A DNA stretch of 39,311 nt from Clostridia bacterium (GCA_017440405.1 JAFSHG010000051.1:1-39311); one strand, 5' to 3'; shown: positions 1-8,937, counted from the first letter of the stretch. Notes: generated by a model from the sequence alone, not told the origin. Numbers and translations: made by a program.

Positions 1-630
1 GTTGACGCCATATTAAATACCGTGACGGAAACAGACTGCAAGACTTTGGAAAGTGCGTTTGAGATTGAAAGGAAAGATGAGCGCAACTTGTACGATTACC
101 TCTATTCAGCCGAAAGCCTCAGCAGTTTTTCGGGAAAGAAGTTCAACGGCCAAAGAAACCATATAAATAATTTTTTAGCCAATTACCCCGATTTTTCGGT
201 GGTTGAGATAACGGACGATAATATACGGGGGCTTGAAAGTTTTATGTGTGAGTACGAAAAAAGTACGGATAAGTCCTCTCCCGTGTTTCGGGATGAACTT
301 AATATGGTTCGAGAGGTTTTGAGTCAAAACCGTTTGTATGCACAAGAGGGCGTTTTCATTGAAGCGGGCGGAAAAACGGTGGCGTTTGCAATGGGTGAAG
401 TGGTGGGCGATACACTGTATGTGCATATAGAAAAAGCACTGTCACATGTGCGTGGCGCATACCAAATGATAGTGCGTGAGTTTGTGCGAAAGCTCGCCTC
501 AAAATATGACTTTACATACGTAAACAGAGAGGACGATGTGGGAGATGAAGGCTTGAGGCGGTCCAAACTCTCATATCACCCGTTGAAATTGGTGCAAAAG
601 TACACTGTTTGGGTAAAGGGGAGGATTTAG
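1..630 (+). CDS. DUF2156 (phosphatidylglycerol lysyltransferase C-terminal-like) protein, 5' end outside window
   Basis: The frame is open from the first base, and the GTG at 22 has no ribosome binding site, so the true start lies upstream; about 209 codons are visible. The segment LYDYLYSAESL followed by GKKFNGQRNHINNF is the typical signature of clostridial DUF2156 proteins, which share the GNAT-like fold of the MprF C-terminal domain and are usually about 300 residues long. Members are thought to transfer aminoacyl or acyl groups, but the substrate of this one cannot be read from the sequence. The stop overlaps the stop of the convergent acetyltransferase gene by a few bases. Family call fairly sure, function unknown. 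Confidence 0.75.
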   Translation, partial: VDAILNTVTETDCKTLESAFEIERKDERNLYDYLYSAESLSSFSGKKFNGQRNHINNFLANYPDFSVVEITDDNIRGLESFMCEYEKSTDKSSPVFRDELNMVREVLSQNRLYAQEGVFIEAGGKTVAFAMGEVVGDTLYVHIEKALSHVRGAYQMIVREFVRKLASKYDFTYVNREDDVGDEGLRRSKLSYHPLKLVQKYTVWVKGRI

Positions 631-1340
631 TCATCCCCCATCCAACAAATAATATCTTTTGAAAAATCCATTCCCACCTTGCCTTGCAGAGAATGGGATT
701 CGGGATTGTCTAAAAACACCTGACCGTAAGGCGTCCAGCCCCTTTCCATGTGCCTGTTCATCTGATAGTATTCAAGCGCAGTGCCTATGCCTCGCCTTCT
801 GTATTCGGGCAGCACTTCCAACATTCCTATACTTCCGTCACTGTGACTGCCTATGAAGCCCATAATATTGCCCCCGGGGGAAACAGCACCGTGCAGTTCA
901 TTTTCGCTTATGCGCCATTTGAGGTATTCCGTGTTATTGCTCAGGTGGTAATGCTCCTGAATAAAAGGTATCTCATCCATGCGCATGGGACGGAAAGTGA
1001 AATCGGACGGGACAGCGAATTTTTCTCTTTTGCTCCAACAGTACTGAGTACAGAATCCGTCCTCATGCTGTTTGCCGTATGTTTGAACATAAGCATTGTA
1101 AGCGGGCATACCGTGTACCACGCAAAGGTGCGGAACTGTTTTAACCACTCTAAGTGCATTTTTTGCCGAATCCGTGTTTTCTGCCCACAGCATATACACT
1201 CCGCAACCGTGTATGAGAAAAACAGCGCAGTCATCGGCATATAAAATTTTCGGTTCGCCTCGAACAAAAGCTTCGCACATATCAATGGTGAGCGCACCTT
1301 GATTTTTCAGAATATTTTTTACTGTGTTTTTATCGTGCAT
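627..1340 (-). CDS. GNAT-family N-acetyltransferase
   Basis: This is a 237-residue protein whose C-terminal half carries the GNAT acetyl-CoA site: an LEVLPEYRRRGIGTALE segment is motif A (R/Q-x-x-G-x-G/A). The N-terminal half is a less conserved GNAT-like or substrate-binding region, as in the tandem-type acetyltransferases common in Clostridia. The frame is open for 23 codons further upstream, but the ATG at 1340 is the only candidate with a good Shine-Dalgarno (GCGAGG, about 8 nt away), so it is taken as the start. It is transcribed towards the DUF2156 gene and divergently from glgB. The acceptor substrate is unknown. Confidence 0.78.
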   Translation of the reverse strand: MHDKNTVKNILKNQGALTIDMCEAFVRGEPKILYADDCAVFLIHGCGVYMLWAENTDSAKNALRVVKTVPHLCVVHGMPAYNAYVQTYGKQHEDGFCTQYCWSKREKFAVPSDFTFRPMRMDEIPFIQEHYHLSNNTEYLKWRISENELHGAVSPGGNIMGFIGSHSDGSIGMLEVLPEYRRRGIGTALEYYQMNRHMERGWTPYGQVFLDNPESHSLQGKVGMDFSKDIICWMGDD

Positions 1341-1462
1341 AAAACGAACCTCGCTTTCCAAACTTTCAAAAGGCATTTTATCACAAAAAATATAGCGGTG
1401 CAATACCAAAGGAAAAACTGCATATACTATTCGGGTAGATGTAATTCTTGTTGGAGGTAGCT

Positions 1463-3322
1463 ATGGGCTTTTTTATAGACAACACCGAAGTTTATCTTTT
1501 CATGGAGGGCACTAATGCATACTCGTATAAGATGCTCGGAAACCACAGGGTACATGGCGAATATGAAGCGGTGCGATTCGGGGTGTATGCTCCGAATGCT
1601 TCCGAAGTGAGCGTGGTCGGCAGTTTCAACAAATGGGACATAAATGCGGATAAGATGCAGCCCATACGCAACACGGGGATTTTTGAAACACATATAGGCC
1701 ATGCTGTTTCGGGTGACATATATAAGTATGCCATAAAGACTAAGGACGGAAAAATCATTTATAAGTCCGACCCGTATGCTGTGAGGACACAAATGCCGCC
1801 CGATACTGCGTCCATGGTGTGGGAAGTGGAAGAATATGATTGGACGGACAGCGAATACCTGAAAAAAAGAGCAAAACGGAATCCGTATAAAACCGCTATG
1901 TGTATATATGAGGTACATACGGGGTCTTGGCGCATAGGCGAGAGGCTGTTTGAACTGTCCGAATCGCTTGTGAAATACGTGTCGGACATGGGATTTACTC
2001 ACATTGAGCTTATGCCCGTGAGCGAATTTCCGTATGAAAACAGTTGGGGATATCAGATAACGGGCTTTTTTGCCATATCAACTCGGTATGGCACTCCGTA
2101 TGATTTGAAACACTTTATAAATTGCTGCCATATGAAAAACATAGGCGTGATAATAGACTGGGTTCCTGCGCATTTTCCTCGTGACGAACACGGACTTGCA
2201 CGGTTTGACGGTGAGCCTTTATATGAAAGCTCAGATGCGTTGCGAAGTGATCAGCCCGATTGGGGTACGCTTTTATTTGATTACTCAAAACCGCATGTGC
2301 GGAGTTTTTTGTTGTCAAATGCGGTGTATCTTTTACATGAATACCATGCAGACGGTCTCAGAGTGGACGCTGTGAGCTGCATGTTGTATCATGATTACGG
2401 CAAACGGGGAAAGGCTTGGCGACCGAATAAGTATGGCGGAAGGGAGAATCTGGAAGCCATAGAGTTTTTACGCACGCTTGCAAAGACGGTGAACAGAGAA
2501 TGTGAGGGTGTAATATTGGCGGCAGAAGAAAGCACGGCTTTTCCGCTCGTTACCAAACCGCCCGAAGTGGGTGGTCTGGGCTTTAATTTTAAGTGGAACA
2601 TGGGTTTTATGAACGATACATTGGAGTACATAGGCATGGACTCATATTTTAGAAAATTCAATCATGACAAGCTCACATTTTCAATGTATTATGCATTTTC
2701 GGAAAATTACATATTGCCATTTTCACATGATGAAACCGTACACGGCAAAAAGTCGCTCATAGAGCGTATGCACGGCAGCTATGATGAGAAATTTGCTCAA
2801 CTCAGATTGCTTTATATGTATCTGTATGCGCACCCGGGAAAAAAACTCATGTTCATGGGCGATGAAATTGCACAGTTTAATGAGTGGGATATGAAACGAG
2901 GCGTGGAATTTGATTTAACCGGGTATGAAAGACATGCTCAAATGCAGGGGTTTGTAAAAAAACTGAATCATCTGTACAGAAGATATCCGCAATTTTGGGC
3001 GTGCGATACGGGATGGGACGGTTTCAAATGGCTGATATGCGACGATAAGGAACGTTCACTCATAGTGTTTTTGCGTCAGGATAAAAAGCGTAAGATGATA
3101 TGCATATTTAATTTCACGCCTGTGGACTATAATGCATATGAGATACCTGTGCAGACGCCCATGAAAGCCTTGTCCGTGTTTTCATCAGACAGTGCAGAGT
3201 TTGGTGGCAGCGGAAAGAGTGACGGGCAGTTTGCAGTGTCCAGGAAAAAAGACGGTGAATGTATAATAAGCGTGGATATCCCCGCATATGCAGGCATATA
3301 CATGCTCGTTATGCCGGGGTAA
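1463..3322 (+). CDS. glgB: 1,4-alpha-glucan branching enzyme
   Basis: GlgB transfers a segment of an alpha-1,4-glucan chain to make alpha-1,6 branches in glycogen (GH13 family, cytoplasmic). The 619-residue product has an N-terminal CBM48-type beta domain (about residues 25-110), the TIM-barrel catalytic domain and a C-terminal beta domain. Visible GH13 motifs are DGLRVDAV with nucleophile D302, the AAEEST acid/base segment (E355/E356), and SHDETVH with H422-D423-E424. HFPRDEHGLARFDG is diagnostic for branching enzymes. A TTG start at 1448 is also open, but the ATG at 1463 sits 5 nt behind a GGAGG box. No other glycogen gene is adjacent, so glgB stands alone here; the gene ends 2 bp from the convergent YlmC-family gene. 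Confidence 0.95.
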   Translation: MGFFIDNTEVYLFMEGTNAYSYKMLGNHRVHGEYEAVRFGVYAPNASEVSVVGSFNKWDINADKMQPIRNTGIFETHIGHAVSGDIYKYAIKTKDGKIIYKSDPYAVRTQMPPDTASMVWEVEEYDWTDSEYLKKRAKRNPYKTAMCIYEVHTGSWRIGERLFELSESLVKYVSDMGFTHIELMPVSEFPYENSWGYQITGFFAISTRYGTPYDLKHFINCCHMKNIGVIIDWVPAHFPRDEHGLARFDGEPLYESSDALRSDQPDWGTLLFDYSKPHVRSFLLSNAVYLLHEYHADGLRVDAVSCMLYHDYGKRGKAWRPNKYGGRENLEAIEFLRTLAKTVNRECEGVILAAEESTAFPLVTKPPEVGGLGFNFKWNMGFMNDTLEYIGMDSYFRKFNHDKLTFSMYYAFSENYILPFSHDETVHGKKSLIERMHGSYDEKFAQLRLLYMYLYAHPGKKLMFMGDEIAQFNEWDMKRGVEFDLTGYERHAQMQGFVKKLNHLYRRYPQFWACDTGWDGFKWLICDDKERSLIVFLRQDKKRKMICIFNFTPVDYNAYEIPVQTPMKALSVFSSDSAEFGGSGKSDGQFAVSRKKDGECIISVDIPAYAGIYMLVMPG

Positions 3323-3324
3323 TA

Positions 3325-3561
3325 TCACACATCCACTTCCACCAGTATGACATCATCACCGAGTTTTTTTATGGCAGAGTATGGTATTACCAATTCCTCA
3401 TCGCTTCGTATGAGCCCGAAAAGTTTACTGTCACCCGGTATTATAAGGCTTAAAAGCTGACCCGTGCATTCGTCCAGCTCCATATCGCATATGCGTCCGA
3501 GTCTTGCGCCGTCGCAAATATTTATCACTTCACGGGATTTCAGTTCGCAAAAAGTCAACAT
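3325..3561 (-). CDS. YlmC/YmxH-family PRC-barrel sporulation-associated protein
   Basis: This 78-residue protein begins MLTFCELKSREVINI and contains GARLGRICDMELD and a later VIPYSAIKKLGDDVILVEVD segment. That is the YlmC/YmxH pattern, a single PRC-barrel beta domain found in spore-forming Firmicutes and often annotated as a sporulation protein of unknown mechanism. The open frame extends 66 codons upstream, but only the ATG at 3561 has a strong ribosome binding site (GGAGG, 11 nt) and only from there does the family similarity begin. It is divergent from tadA and ends 2 bp from the convergent glgB. Confidence 0.85.
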   Translation of the reverse strand: MLTFCELKSREVINICDGARLGRICDMELDECTGQLLSLIIPGDSKLFGLIRSDEELVIPYSAIKKLGDDVILVEVDV

Positions 3562-3649
3562 TATATTTATCGCCTCCGTTCTTATTATAATATGCAGAGG
3601 ATGAAAAAAGGATTCTTTTGTGCTAAAATAAAGGGTAAGGGAGGCATAT

Positions 3650-4114
3650 ATGCAGTTTAGAGAACACGATGAATATATGAAAACAGCACTCATGTATGCA
3701 CACGAAGCGGCAAACGCAGGTGAAATACCGGTAGGTTGCGTGATAGTGTGTGAGGGCAAAATAATTGCAAGCGGCGCAAATAGGGTAAAAGAGAGCGGAC
3801 TGCAACACCGACATGCAGAGATGGCAGCGTTAGAACAGGCGGCAACGGTTTTAAAAAGTCAAGGACTTGAAAATTGCACGCTCTATACCACGCTTGAACC
3901 ATGTGGCATGTGCAGCGGTGCCATAGCCCATTACAGAGTGGGGCAGGTGGTATTCGGTGCGTATGATACCCAATACGGATGCATGTTTTCGAAAATGGAT
4001 TTGTGCAAAATTATGGGACACAAAACCGTATGCATAGGCGGTGTACTCGAAGATGAATGCAGTGATATCCTGAAAAAATTCTTTGACAGTATGCGAAAGA
4101 GTACGGGTAAATAA
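3650..4114 (+). CDS. tadA: tRNA-specific adenosine deaminase
   Basis: TadA deaminates A34 of tRNA-Arg(ACG) to inosine, which lets one tRNA read CGU, CGC and CGA codons. The 154-residue product has the zinc-dependent cytidine-deaminase signature: H55-A-E57, where E57 is the proton shuttle, and P84-C85-x-x-C88 as the remaining zinc ligands. The length is typical. GGAGG lies 6 nt before the ATG. In many Firmicutes tadA is followed by the SRP RNA gene and dnaX, but here an unrelated secreted-protein gene follows after 212 bp, and no SRP RNA-like segment was seen in that gap. Confidence 0.95.
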   Translation: MQFREHDEYMKTALMYAHEAANAGEIPVGCVIVCEGKIIASGANRVKESGLQHRHAEMAALEQAATVLKSQGLENCTLYTTLEPCGMCSGAIAHYRVGQVVFGAYDTQYGCMFSKMDLCKIMGHKTVCIGGVLEDECSDILKKFFDSMRKSTGK

Positions 4115-4269
4115 CCTAGATATACGCTGTTTTTGTCATGTATAATAATTCTTTGTCTGTAACAATTAACTATATGTTAGCATAGAGGTTTCGAGTTGTT
4201 GTCAATATATAAAAAAACCGATTTTCTCCTAAAAATGCGTGTTTTTGACTTTTCAAACGGGTTTTCATG

Positions 4270-4278
4270 TGCTACAAT
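4270..4278 (+). promoter_or_regulatory. Extended -10 promoter upstream of the GLUG/dockerin gene
   Basis: TGC-TACAAT (extended -10) lies 48 bp before the start of the secreted-protein gene, in an AT-rich region. The -35 is poor: TTGACT at 4245-4250 would give a 22-bp spacer. The rest of the 4115-4326 gap shows no gene or convincing hairpin. Confidence 0.4.
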
Positions 4279-4326
4279 ATATTATGAGGTGCAGATTGCG
4301 CCATAAAAAAACAGGGAGGAATTGAT

Positions 4327-6579
4327 ATGAAAAGAATACTTTCAACAGTGCTTGCACTAATGATGGTATGCGCATGTGCTCCGTTTTCCGTACTTGCAGC
4401 AGATGCTACGGAAACAGGCACAAATCTTCTCATCGGTGAAGATGCAACATTAGAACTCGGCAATCAGAACATTCTGAAGAATGCTTCCGATGCAAACTTG
4501 CAGTCGGTAAATAACATCGGCCGTGAGTTGGAAGAAGTGGACATTTCTATGGAATACACCGCAGAGCAGCTCCGTGCAATGAGCACAGAGGAACTGGTGA
4601 AGAACACAGAATCCACATTAAACAGAGGCTTTTCTGAGAAATATGCAGACAGAAGCGACGAGTATGGTGAACTGACCGACCCGAACAAATCTGATAAAGA
4701 GTTCGTTCAGCGAATCATGGCAAATAAGGCTGAGGCAAAGGCAGAAGCAAAGGCAAGCCTGGCTCATGGTGCAAAACTTGCACAGAAGAGAGCTAATGAA
4801 AAGTATGTTGTGGTAGACAACACAATCCTTATCACCAACGAGGATGAGCTTCGCGGTATCGCAGGACAGGAAGGTTATTTCCGCCTTGCTGCTGACATAA
4901 AGCTCACACAGCCTTGGGAACCAATAGATTTCTATGGTACACTTGAAGGTGCAGGTTATACTATTTCCGCTGCTACAATGGAGTACGGTGAATATGACTA
5001 TGTAGGATTTTTCAGCACTCTGGGTGCTACGGCTTACGTTCGCAACCTGAACTTTGACTATCCCTATGTATATGCAAACGCAAACGCAGGTGCAATCTGT
5101 GCTTACAACCAGGGTATCATTGAAAACTGCCATGTAGTAAGCGGTACTGTTATCGGTTATCTGTGGGCAAGTTTTGAAGAAGCATTCTGGACAATCTCGG
5201 GTTACAACATGGGCGGTATCGCAGGCGTAAACGAAGGTTACATCATGAACTGCTCATATGAAGGCGATGTTGACGGTTGGAAAGAAGTAGGCGGCATTTG
5301 CGGCTTGAACGCAGGCTTTGTGTATGGCTGTTTTGTAAACGGCAACATAGCATATGAAACAAATCAGATAGATATCGACTATTACGGTGCTGAATACACA
5401 TACTACACATACGGTGAAGCATACTACCTGCCTTTCTCCACAATGCTCAGAGATATGTGGGCAGCATACATGCTTCTCGAGTATGAGTACACGGCATACG
5501 GTTACAACGGCGGTCTTGTAGGCGAGAACTACTATGCAGTATTTGATTCATGCGTACAGGGCGCAGGTTCAGGCTCGTCATATGATGTGGGCGTTGTTGG
5601 CGGTTTCGATTGCATGGGCGGTCTTGTTGGCGGCGATGCAGGTTGGACATCACACTGCTATTCCATAGACAGAGCATTCCCCGTATTTGCAGACGGTGCA
5701 GAAGTATATTGTGCATGGGATTACGGCGATGCAGGCCAAGGTCTTTACTATGACCATGCATACTTCCTTGCTCACAAGGGTATAGCACTCAATGTAGGTG
5801 ACACGGCAGCGTCAGACCAGCTTTACTTCTATGGCACACAGGGACTCCCCTGCGAAGACGGTGCATATCACGGTGAAGAACTCACAGCTGACCAGTTCTA
5901 TGCAGCATCCACGTTTTCACAGTGGAACCACGGTGAGTGGAACACGGGTGAAGTTTGGATAATTGAAGACGGCTACATCCCCACTCTGGCAGAGGTACTC
6001 GTAATTCCTGAGGAGTTTGTAATTCGTTATGAAGTTGCAAACGCAGGTGGACTTTTAGACGGTGATGTTGTGGCATATAAACTTGCACATCATGACGATT
6101 CTTACAATTACACAGAACCCGCTCCGCCCGTGGCTTCAGCTACAATAAGCGGCTACGGCATTGTAGGCTGGCATCCCGAAACACCCGAAGCAGGCAAGGC
6201 TATATTCGGCGATAAGGTATACAAGGCTTACTTTGGTGAAGGCGGCACAACAGGCGACGGAAGCGGCAGTGGCAACGGAAGCGGCGGCTTTGGCGACAAT
6301 GACGGCCCCGGTGGAAATCACATTCCCGGTGGCGACGGCGGTGGTACCAATATCGGTCCGGACATAGGCGTTAATAACCTCATAGGCGATACAAATCTGG
6401 ACGGAACAGTAAACACGGCTGACGCAACATATCTGCTCAAAGCTATAGCAGAGAATAAGGTATCAGAATTAAGCAGCGATGCAGCAACAAATGCCGATAC
6501 AAACTCAGATGAAAGCATAAATACTGCGGATGCAACTCGTATTCTCCAGTATTGTGCAGGCGTCATAACTAAATTCTGA
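4327..6579 (+). CDS. Secreted GLUG-repeat protein with C-terminal type I dockerin
   Basis: The 750-residue precursor begins with a signal peptide (MKRILS, hydrophobic core, cleavage after SVLA near residue 24). A charged helical segment rich in Ala, Glu and Lys follows (about 60-155). At about 254-440 there are at least five GLUG-type repeats of the form GG(L/I)(V/A/C)G-x-N-x-x-x-(I/V)-x-x-C, a beta-solenoid repeat common in surface proteins. A Gly/Asp-rich linker (about 638-685) leads to a dockerin domain (687-747) with two calcium loops, DTNLDGTVNTAD and DTNSDESINTAD. A dockerin normally docks to a cohesin on a scaffold; none is encoded in this window. GGAGG precedes the ATG. The ligand is unknown; no catalytic domain was recognised. 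Confidence 0.88.
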   Translation: MKRILSTVLALMMVCACAPFSVLAADATETGTNLLIGEDATLELGNQNILKNASDANLQSVNNIGRELEEVDISMEYTAEQLRAMSTEELVKNTESTLNRGFSEKYADRSDEYGELTDPNKSDKEFVQRIMANKAEAKAEAKASLAHGAKLAQKRANEKYVVVDNTILITNEDELRGIAGQEGYFRLAADIKLTQPWEPIDFYGTLEGAGYTISAATMEYGEYDYVGFFSTLGATAYVRNLNFDYPYVYANANAGAICAYNQGIIENCHVVSGTVIGYLWASFEEAFWTISGYNMGGIAGVNEGYIMNCSYEGDVDGWKEVGGICGLNAGFVYGCFVNGNIAYETNQIDIDYYGAEYTYYTYGEAYYLPFSTMLRDMWAAYMLLEYEYTAYGYNGGLVGENYYAVFDSCVQGAGSGSSYDVGVVGGFDCMGGLVGGDAGWTSHCYSIDRAFPVFADGAEVYCAWDYGDAGQGLYYDHAYFLAHKGIALNVGDTAASDQLYFYGTQGLPCEDGAYHGEELTADQFYAASTFSQWNHGEWNTGEVWIIEDGYIPTLAEVLVIPEEFVIRYEVANAGGLLDGDVVAYKLAHHDDSYNYTEPAPPVASATISGYGIVGWHPETPEAGKAIFGDKVYKAYFGEGGTTGDGSGSGNGSGGFGDNDGPGGNHIPGGDGGGTNIGPDIGVNNLIGDTNLDGTVNTADATYLLKAIAENKVSELSSDAATNADTNSDESINTADATRILQYCAGVITKF

Positions 6580-6599
6580 TAGTAACAGCATAATTTCAG

Positions 6600-6624
6600 C
6601 CACCCCGCTTGGGGTGGTTTTTTT
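6600..6624 (+). terminator. Rho-independent terminator of the GLUG/dockerin gene
   Basis: A perfect 7-bp stem, CCACCCC/GGGGTGG, with loop GCTT is followed by seven T residues. It lies 20 bp after the stop codon and separates this gene from the spoIVF pair. Confidence 0.93.
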
Positions 6625-6698
6625 GTATCAAAACGGCTTGGGTTGGTATGTATGGATTCCATGCTGCATATCTTGAAAAAGATATAGGAGGGTGTAGC

Positions 6699-7334
6699 AT
6701 GGACAGCATAAAACTTGAAAATATAAAAGTTAAAACCAACATAAACAGCGAAAGTAAACAGAGTAGAAGCAAAACAAGAAGCAGGGAGGAGATAGGCTTT
6801 TCCTCCATAAGCATAAAAATAGGACTTTGTATTGCACTTTGCATTGCGCTTTGTATAGTAAATCTTACTACGGAAACGGGAAAGGAGGGTAGTTTCTTTG
6901 CCGACTATGAGAAAGGTGACGATTCACCTGGAAAACTGCGTTTTGTGGAACTGCCGGGCATCATAGAGGTTTTTGCGGGCGGTGATAAGTTGACTCTTCC
7001 CGTGGGCGAATATGACAGTGCGAAATTGGACGATGATACCCTGGTACTTACACTGCATACAAAGAGCAACGCTACCGTGGTAACATGTGCAAGCGGTACC
7101 GTAAAGGCAATAGGAGAGGACGAAAAAATGGGAAATTATGTAGTGATACGTCATGGGGATTTGGAAACATACTATTATGGACTCGGCTATATCACAGTGG
7201 AAGAAAGACAGGTTATAAATAAGCTGGACACATTGGGACTTTTAACCCATACGGGAGTCATGTGTTTCAAGGTGTGCAAAAACGGTATTCCGCAAAACCC
7301 ATGTGACTATTTTCCCGTGACCCCTGAAAAATGA
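6699..7334 (+). CDS. spoIVFA: SpoIVFA-like membrane protein with degenerate LytM (M23) domain
   Basis: SpoIVFA holds and inhibits the SpoIVFB protease in the outer forespore membrane until the forespore signals, and so helps to time pro-sigma-K processing. This 211-residue protein has a charged cytoplasmic N-terminus, one membrane span (about 37-57) and a C-terminal M23/LytM fold (GNYVVIRHGDLETYYYGL, then CKNGIPQNPCDYF). In active M23 peptidases the region before the final strand reads H-x-H. Here it is V-M-C-F-K-V, so a zinc ligand is missing and the domain is probably non-catalytic, as in SpoIVFA and SpoIIQ. The start at 6699 has AGGAGGG 6 nt upstream. The stop overlaps the next start by ATGA, and that partnership with an M50 protease is the best support for the name. 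Confidence 0.82.
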   Translation: MDSIKLENIKVKTNINSESKQSRSKTRSREEIGFSSISIKIGLCIALCIALCIVNLTTETGKEGSFFADYEKGDDSPGKLRFVELPGIIEVFAGGDKLTLPVGEYDSAKLDDDTLVLTLHTKSNATVVTCASGTVKAIGEDEKMGNYVVIRHGDLETYYYGLGYITVEERQVINKLDTLGLLTHTGVMCFKVCKNGIPQNPCDYFPVTPEK

Positions 7335-8206
7335 CATTTCATCTTTTTAATACAGGCGGCATTGAAATACGGATACATGTGCTTGCCATACCCGTCATAC
7401 TCCTGTGTGTGGCTTTGGACATGACAAAAACGCTGCTTTTGACGCTCCTTGCCCTGCTTTTGCATGAAGTGTGCCATGTAATAACAGCAAAAAAACTCGG
7501 TGTTGCCATATATAGAATAGAGATTATGCCGTGCGGATTCACTGCACATATGTCAAACACACTGCCGCTTTCCGATGAACTTGCAATTGCATCATCAGGG
7601 GTGTTGTTCAGCCTTGTGAGCGGCGCACTGGGACTTACGCTCATGACACTTACCGGGTTTGAATCGGAAATTCTCACCTACTTTTCGCTCACGAGCATAA
7701 CTCTTGCACTCATGAATTTTCTTCCCGTGGTGCCGTTGGACGGTGGAAGAATACTCCGAAGTATTCTAAAACTTCATTTGTCATCAACACCGGCGGGCAC
7801 AATTTGTATCTTCACAGGATTTGTTATTTCAGCAGCAATAATTACAATAGGAGTTATAGGCTTATACATGGGGTATCTTAATTTTTCTGTGACAGTTATA
7901 GGATTGCTCATGCTCACAGGCAGTTTTGCAGAAATGAAACGTGAAAAAAAGGGAAGATTACGTGATACATTGCAAAGGGCAAACACTCTTGCAAGCGGAA
8001 AGTCCCCCGGGGTATGCACACATGCTTTTCATGAAGACACGTCGGTTAAAAATGTGATATCCGAATTTAGCAACACCAGATTCAATGTGGTGTATGTGCT
8101 TAATTCAGAACTTTTGAAGACTGCCCTGCTTACAGAAACGGAGATACGGATGTATGGAAACCGTGAGGGCGCAACACTGCATGATGTGGTGAATAAGAAT
8201 TTTTGA
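7331..8206 (+). CDS. spoIVFB: SpoIVFB-like site-2 (M50) intramembrane metalloprotease
   Basis: SpoIVFB cleaves pro-sigma-K within the membrane of the mother cell. The 291-residue product is polytopic. It has the zinc motif H45-E-V-C-H49 in an early membrane span and the second M50 motif NFLPVVPLDGGRIL with D137. A soluble C-terminal tail (about 215-291) follows, in the position of the CBS domain of SpoIVFB, though little of the CBS pattern is evident. It is translationally coupled to spoIVFA by a 4-base overlap. The M50 family is certain; the SpoIVFB assignment rests on the gene pair and on sporulation genes nearby. Confidence 0.85.
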   Translation: MTFHLFNTGGIEIRIHVLAIPVILLCVALDMTKTLLLTLLALLLHEVCHVITAKKLGVAIYRIEIMPCGFTAHMSNTLPLSDELAIASSGVLFSLVSGALGLTLMTLTGFESEILTYFSLTSITLALMNFLPVVPLDGGRILRSILKLHLSSTPAGTICIFTGFVISAAIITIGVIGLYMGYLNFSVTVIGLLMLTGSFAEMKREKKGRLRDTLQRANTLASGKSPGVCTHAFHEDTSVKNVISEFSNTRFNVVYVLNSELLKTALLTETEIRMYGNREGATLHDVVNKNF

Positions 8207-8215
8207 ACAAAACCA

Positions 8216-8253
8216 AATAAAAAGACATGTTCTTCTCAGAGGAAAAACATGTC
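8216..8253 (-). terminator. Terminator of the basic-tailed membrane protein gene
   Basis: On the minus strand GACATGTT pairs with AACATGTC (8 bp) around a loop that can itself pair a little, and the stem is followed by TTTTTATTT. On the plus strand there is no T-run, so the hairpin is oriented for the minus-strand gene. Confidence 0.8.
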
Positions 8254-8274
8254 CGTATGGTGTTGATGAAAAAA

Positions 8275-8937
8275 TCAGCCCGCTCTTTTTTTGCGGAGTT
8301 TTTTGCGATAACGCTTTCCGTTTGGCGAAATGGCATAACCTATGGGCTTTTTTATCTTTTTCAGTCGTTTTACCCTTGCAGACTGAACGGGCTTGTCAGA
8401 ATGCTTGACTTTCTCTTCTTTTACAGTTTTTCTGTTTTCGGACTCACCGTTTTCGGGAGTTTCAAGGTTTTTTCGATTCAGTGCACGCTTTTGCTCATGT
8501 AAAGCTGCCACGCTCTCATACGACGGGCGAACAGTATCAAATACGATGTAAATGCTGCCTTTTCCGTACACAAAGAAGAGTTTTTTATCAGGCGACTTGT
8601 CGGCAAACTGTACAATTACATTCACAAGAGAAATGACGACCGCAAAATACGAGATGAGCGCAGTGGGAGTCAGAACGCACGAGATAACGCACATAAAAAG
8701 TGCTGCAATGTATGAAACTTTACGCATGAAACCGTTGCATGTGGAAAGTCCCGAAATCCCCGCTTGCAAAAGTGCAATGGCACAAATGACATAAGAAAAA
8801 AACTCAGGTCGCATAATCTCAGGGCTGGTGAAAAAGTAATCAGTGCTTATTTTCCCTTGCAAAGTTACATAATATAAGAGGCATAACACGCCTGCTAAAA
8901 GGGATATGAGTGCCAATGTATTCTTTCTGTTTGTCAT
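8275..8937 (-). CDS. Membrane protein with highly basic C-terminal tail, unknown function
   Basis: I do not recognise a named family. The 220-residue product has four predicted membrane spans (about 8-26, 46-64, 71-90 and 93-112). A short segment with FFVYGKGSIYIVFD follows, then a hydrophilic tail from about residue 138 that is very rich in Lys and Arg and ends RKKLRKKRAG. Such a tail could bind nucleic acid or anionic phospholipid, but that is inference. The start at 8937 was chosen because an AGGAG box lies just upstream; the frame is open for 14 more codons. It has its own promoter (8968-8996) and terminator, so it is probably monocistronic. Confidence 0.7.
   Translation of the reverse strand: MTNRKNTLALISLLAGVLCLLYYVTLQGKISTDYFFTSPEIMRPEFFSYVICAIALLQAGISGLSTCNGFMRKVSYIAALFMCVISCVLTPTALISYFAVVISLVNVIVQFADKSPDKKLFFVYGKGSIYIVFDTVRPSYESVAALHEQKRALNRKNLETPENGESENRKTVKEEKVKHSDKPVQSARVKRLKKIKKPIGYAISPNGKRYRKKLRKKRAG

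Noticed and set aside
2181..2375. Short frames inside glgB on both strands
   Set aside because: They are shadows of the glgB frame with no start signals of their own.
4115..4326. SRP RNA gene expected after tadA
   Set aside because: The gap is AT-rich and lacks the conserved GGAA/GCAG helix 8 pattern and a long terminal stem.
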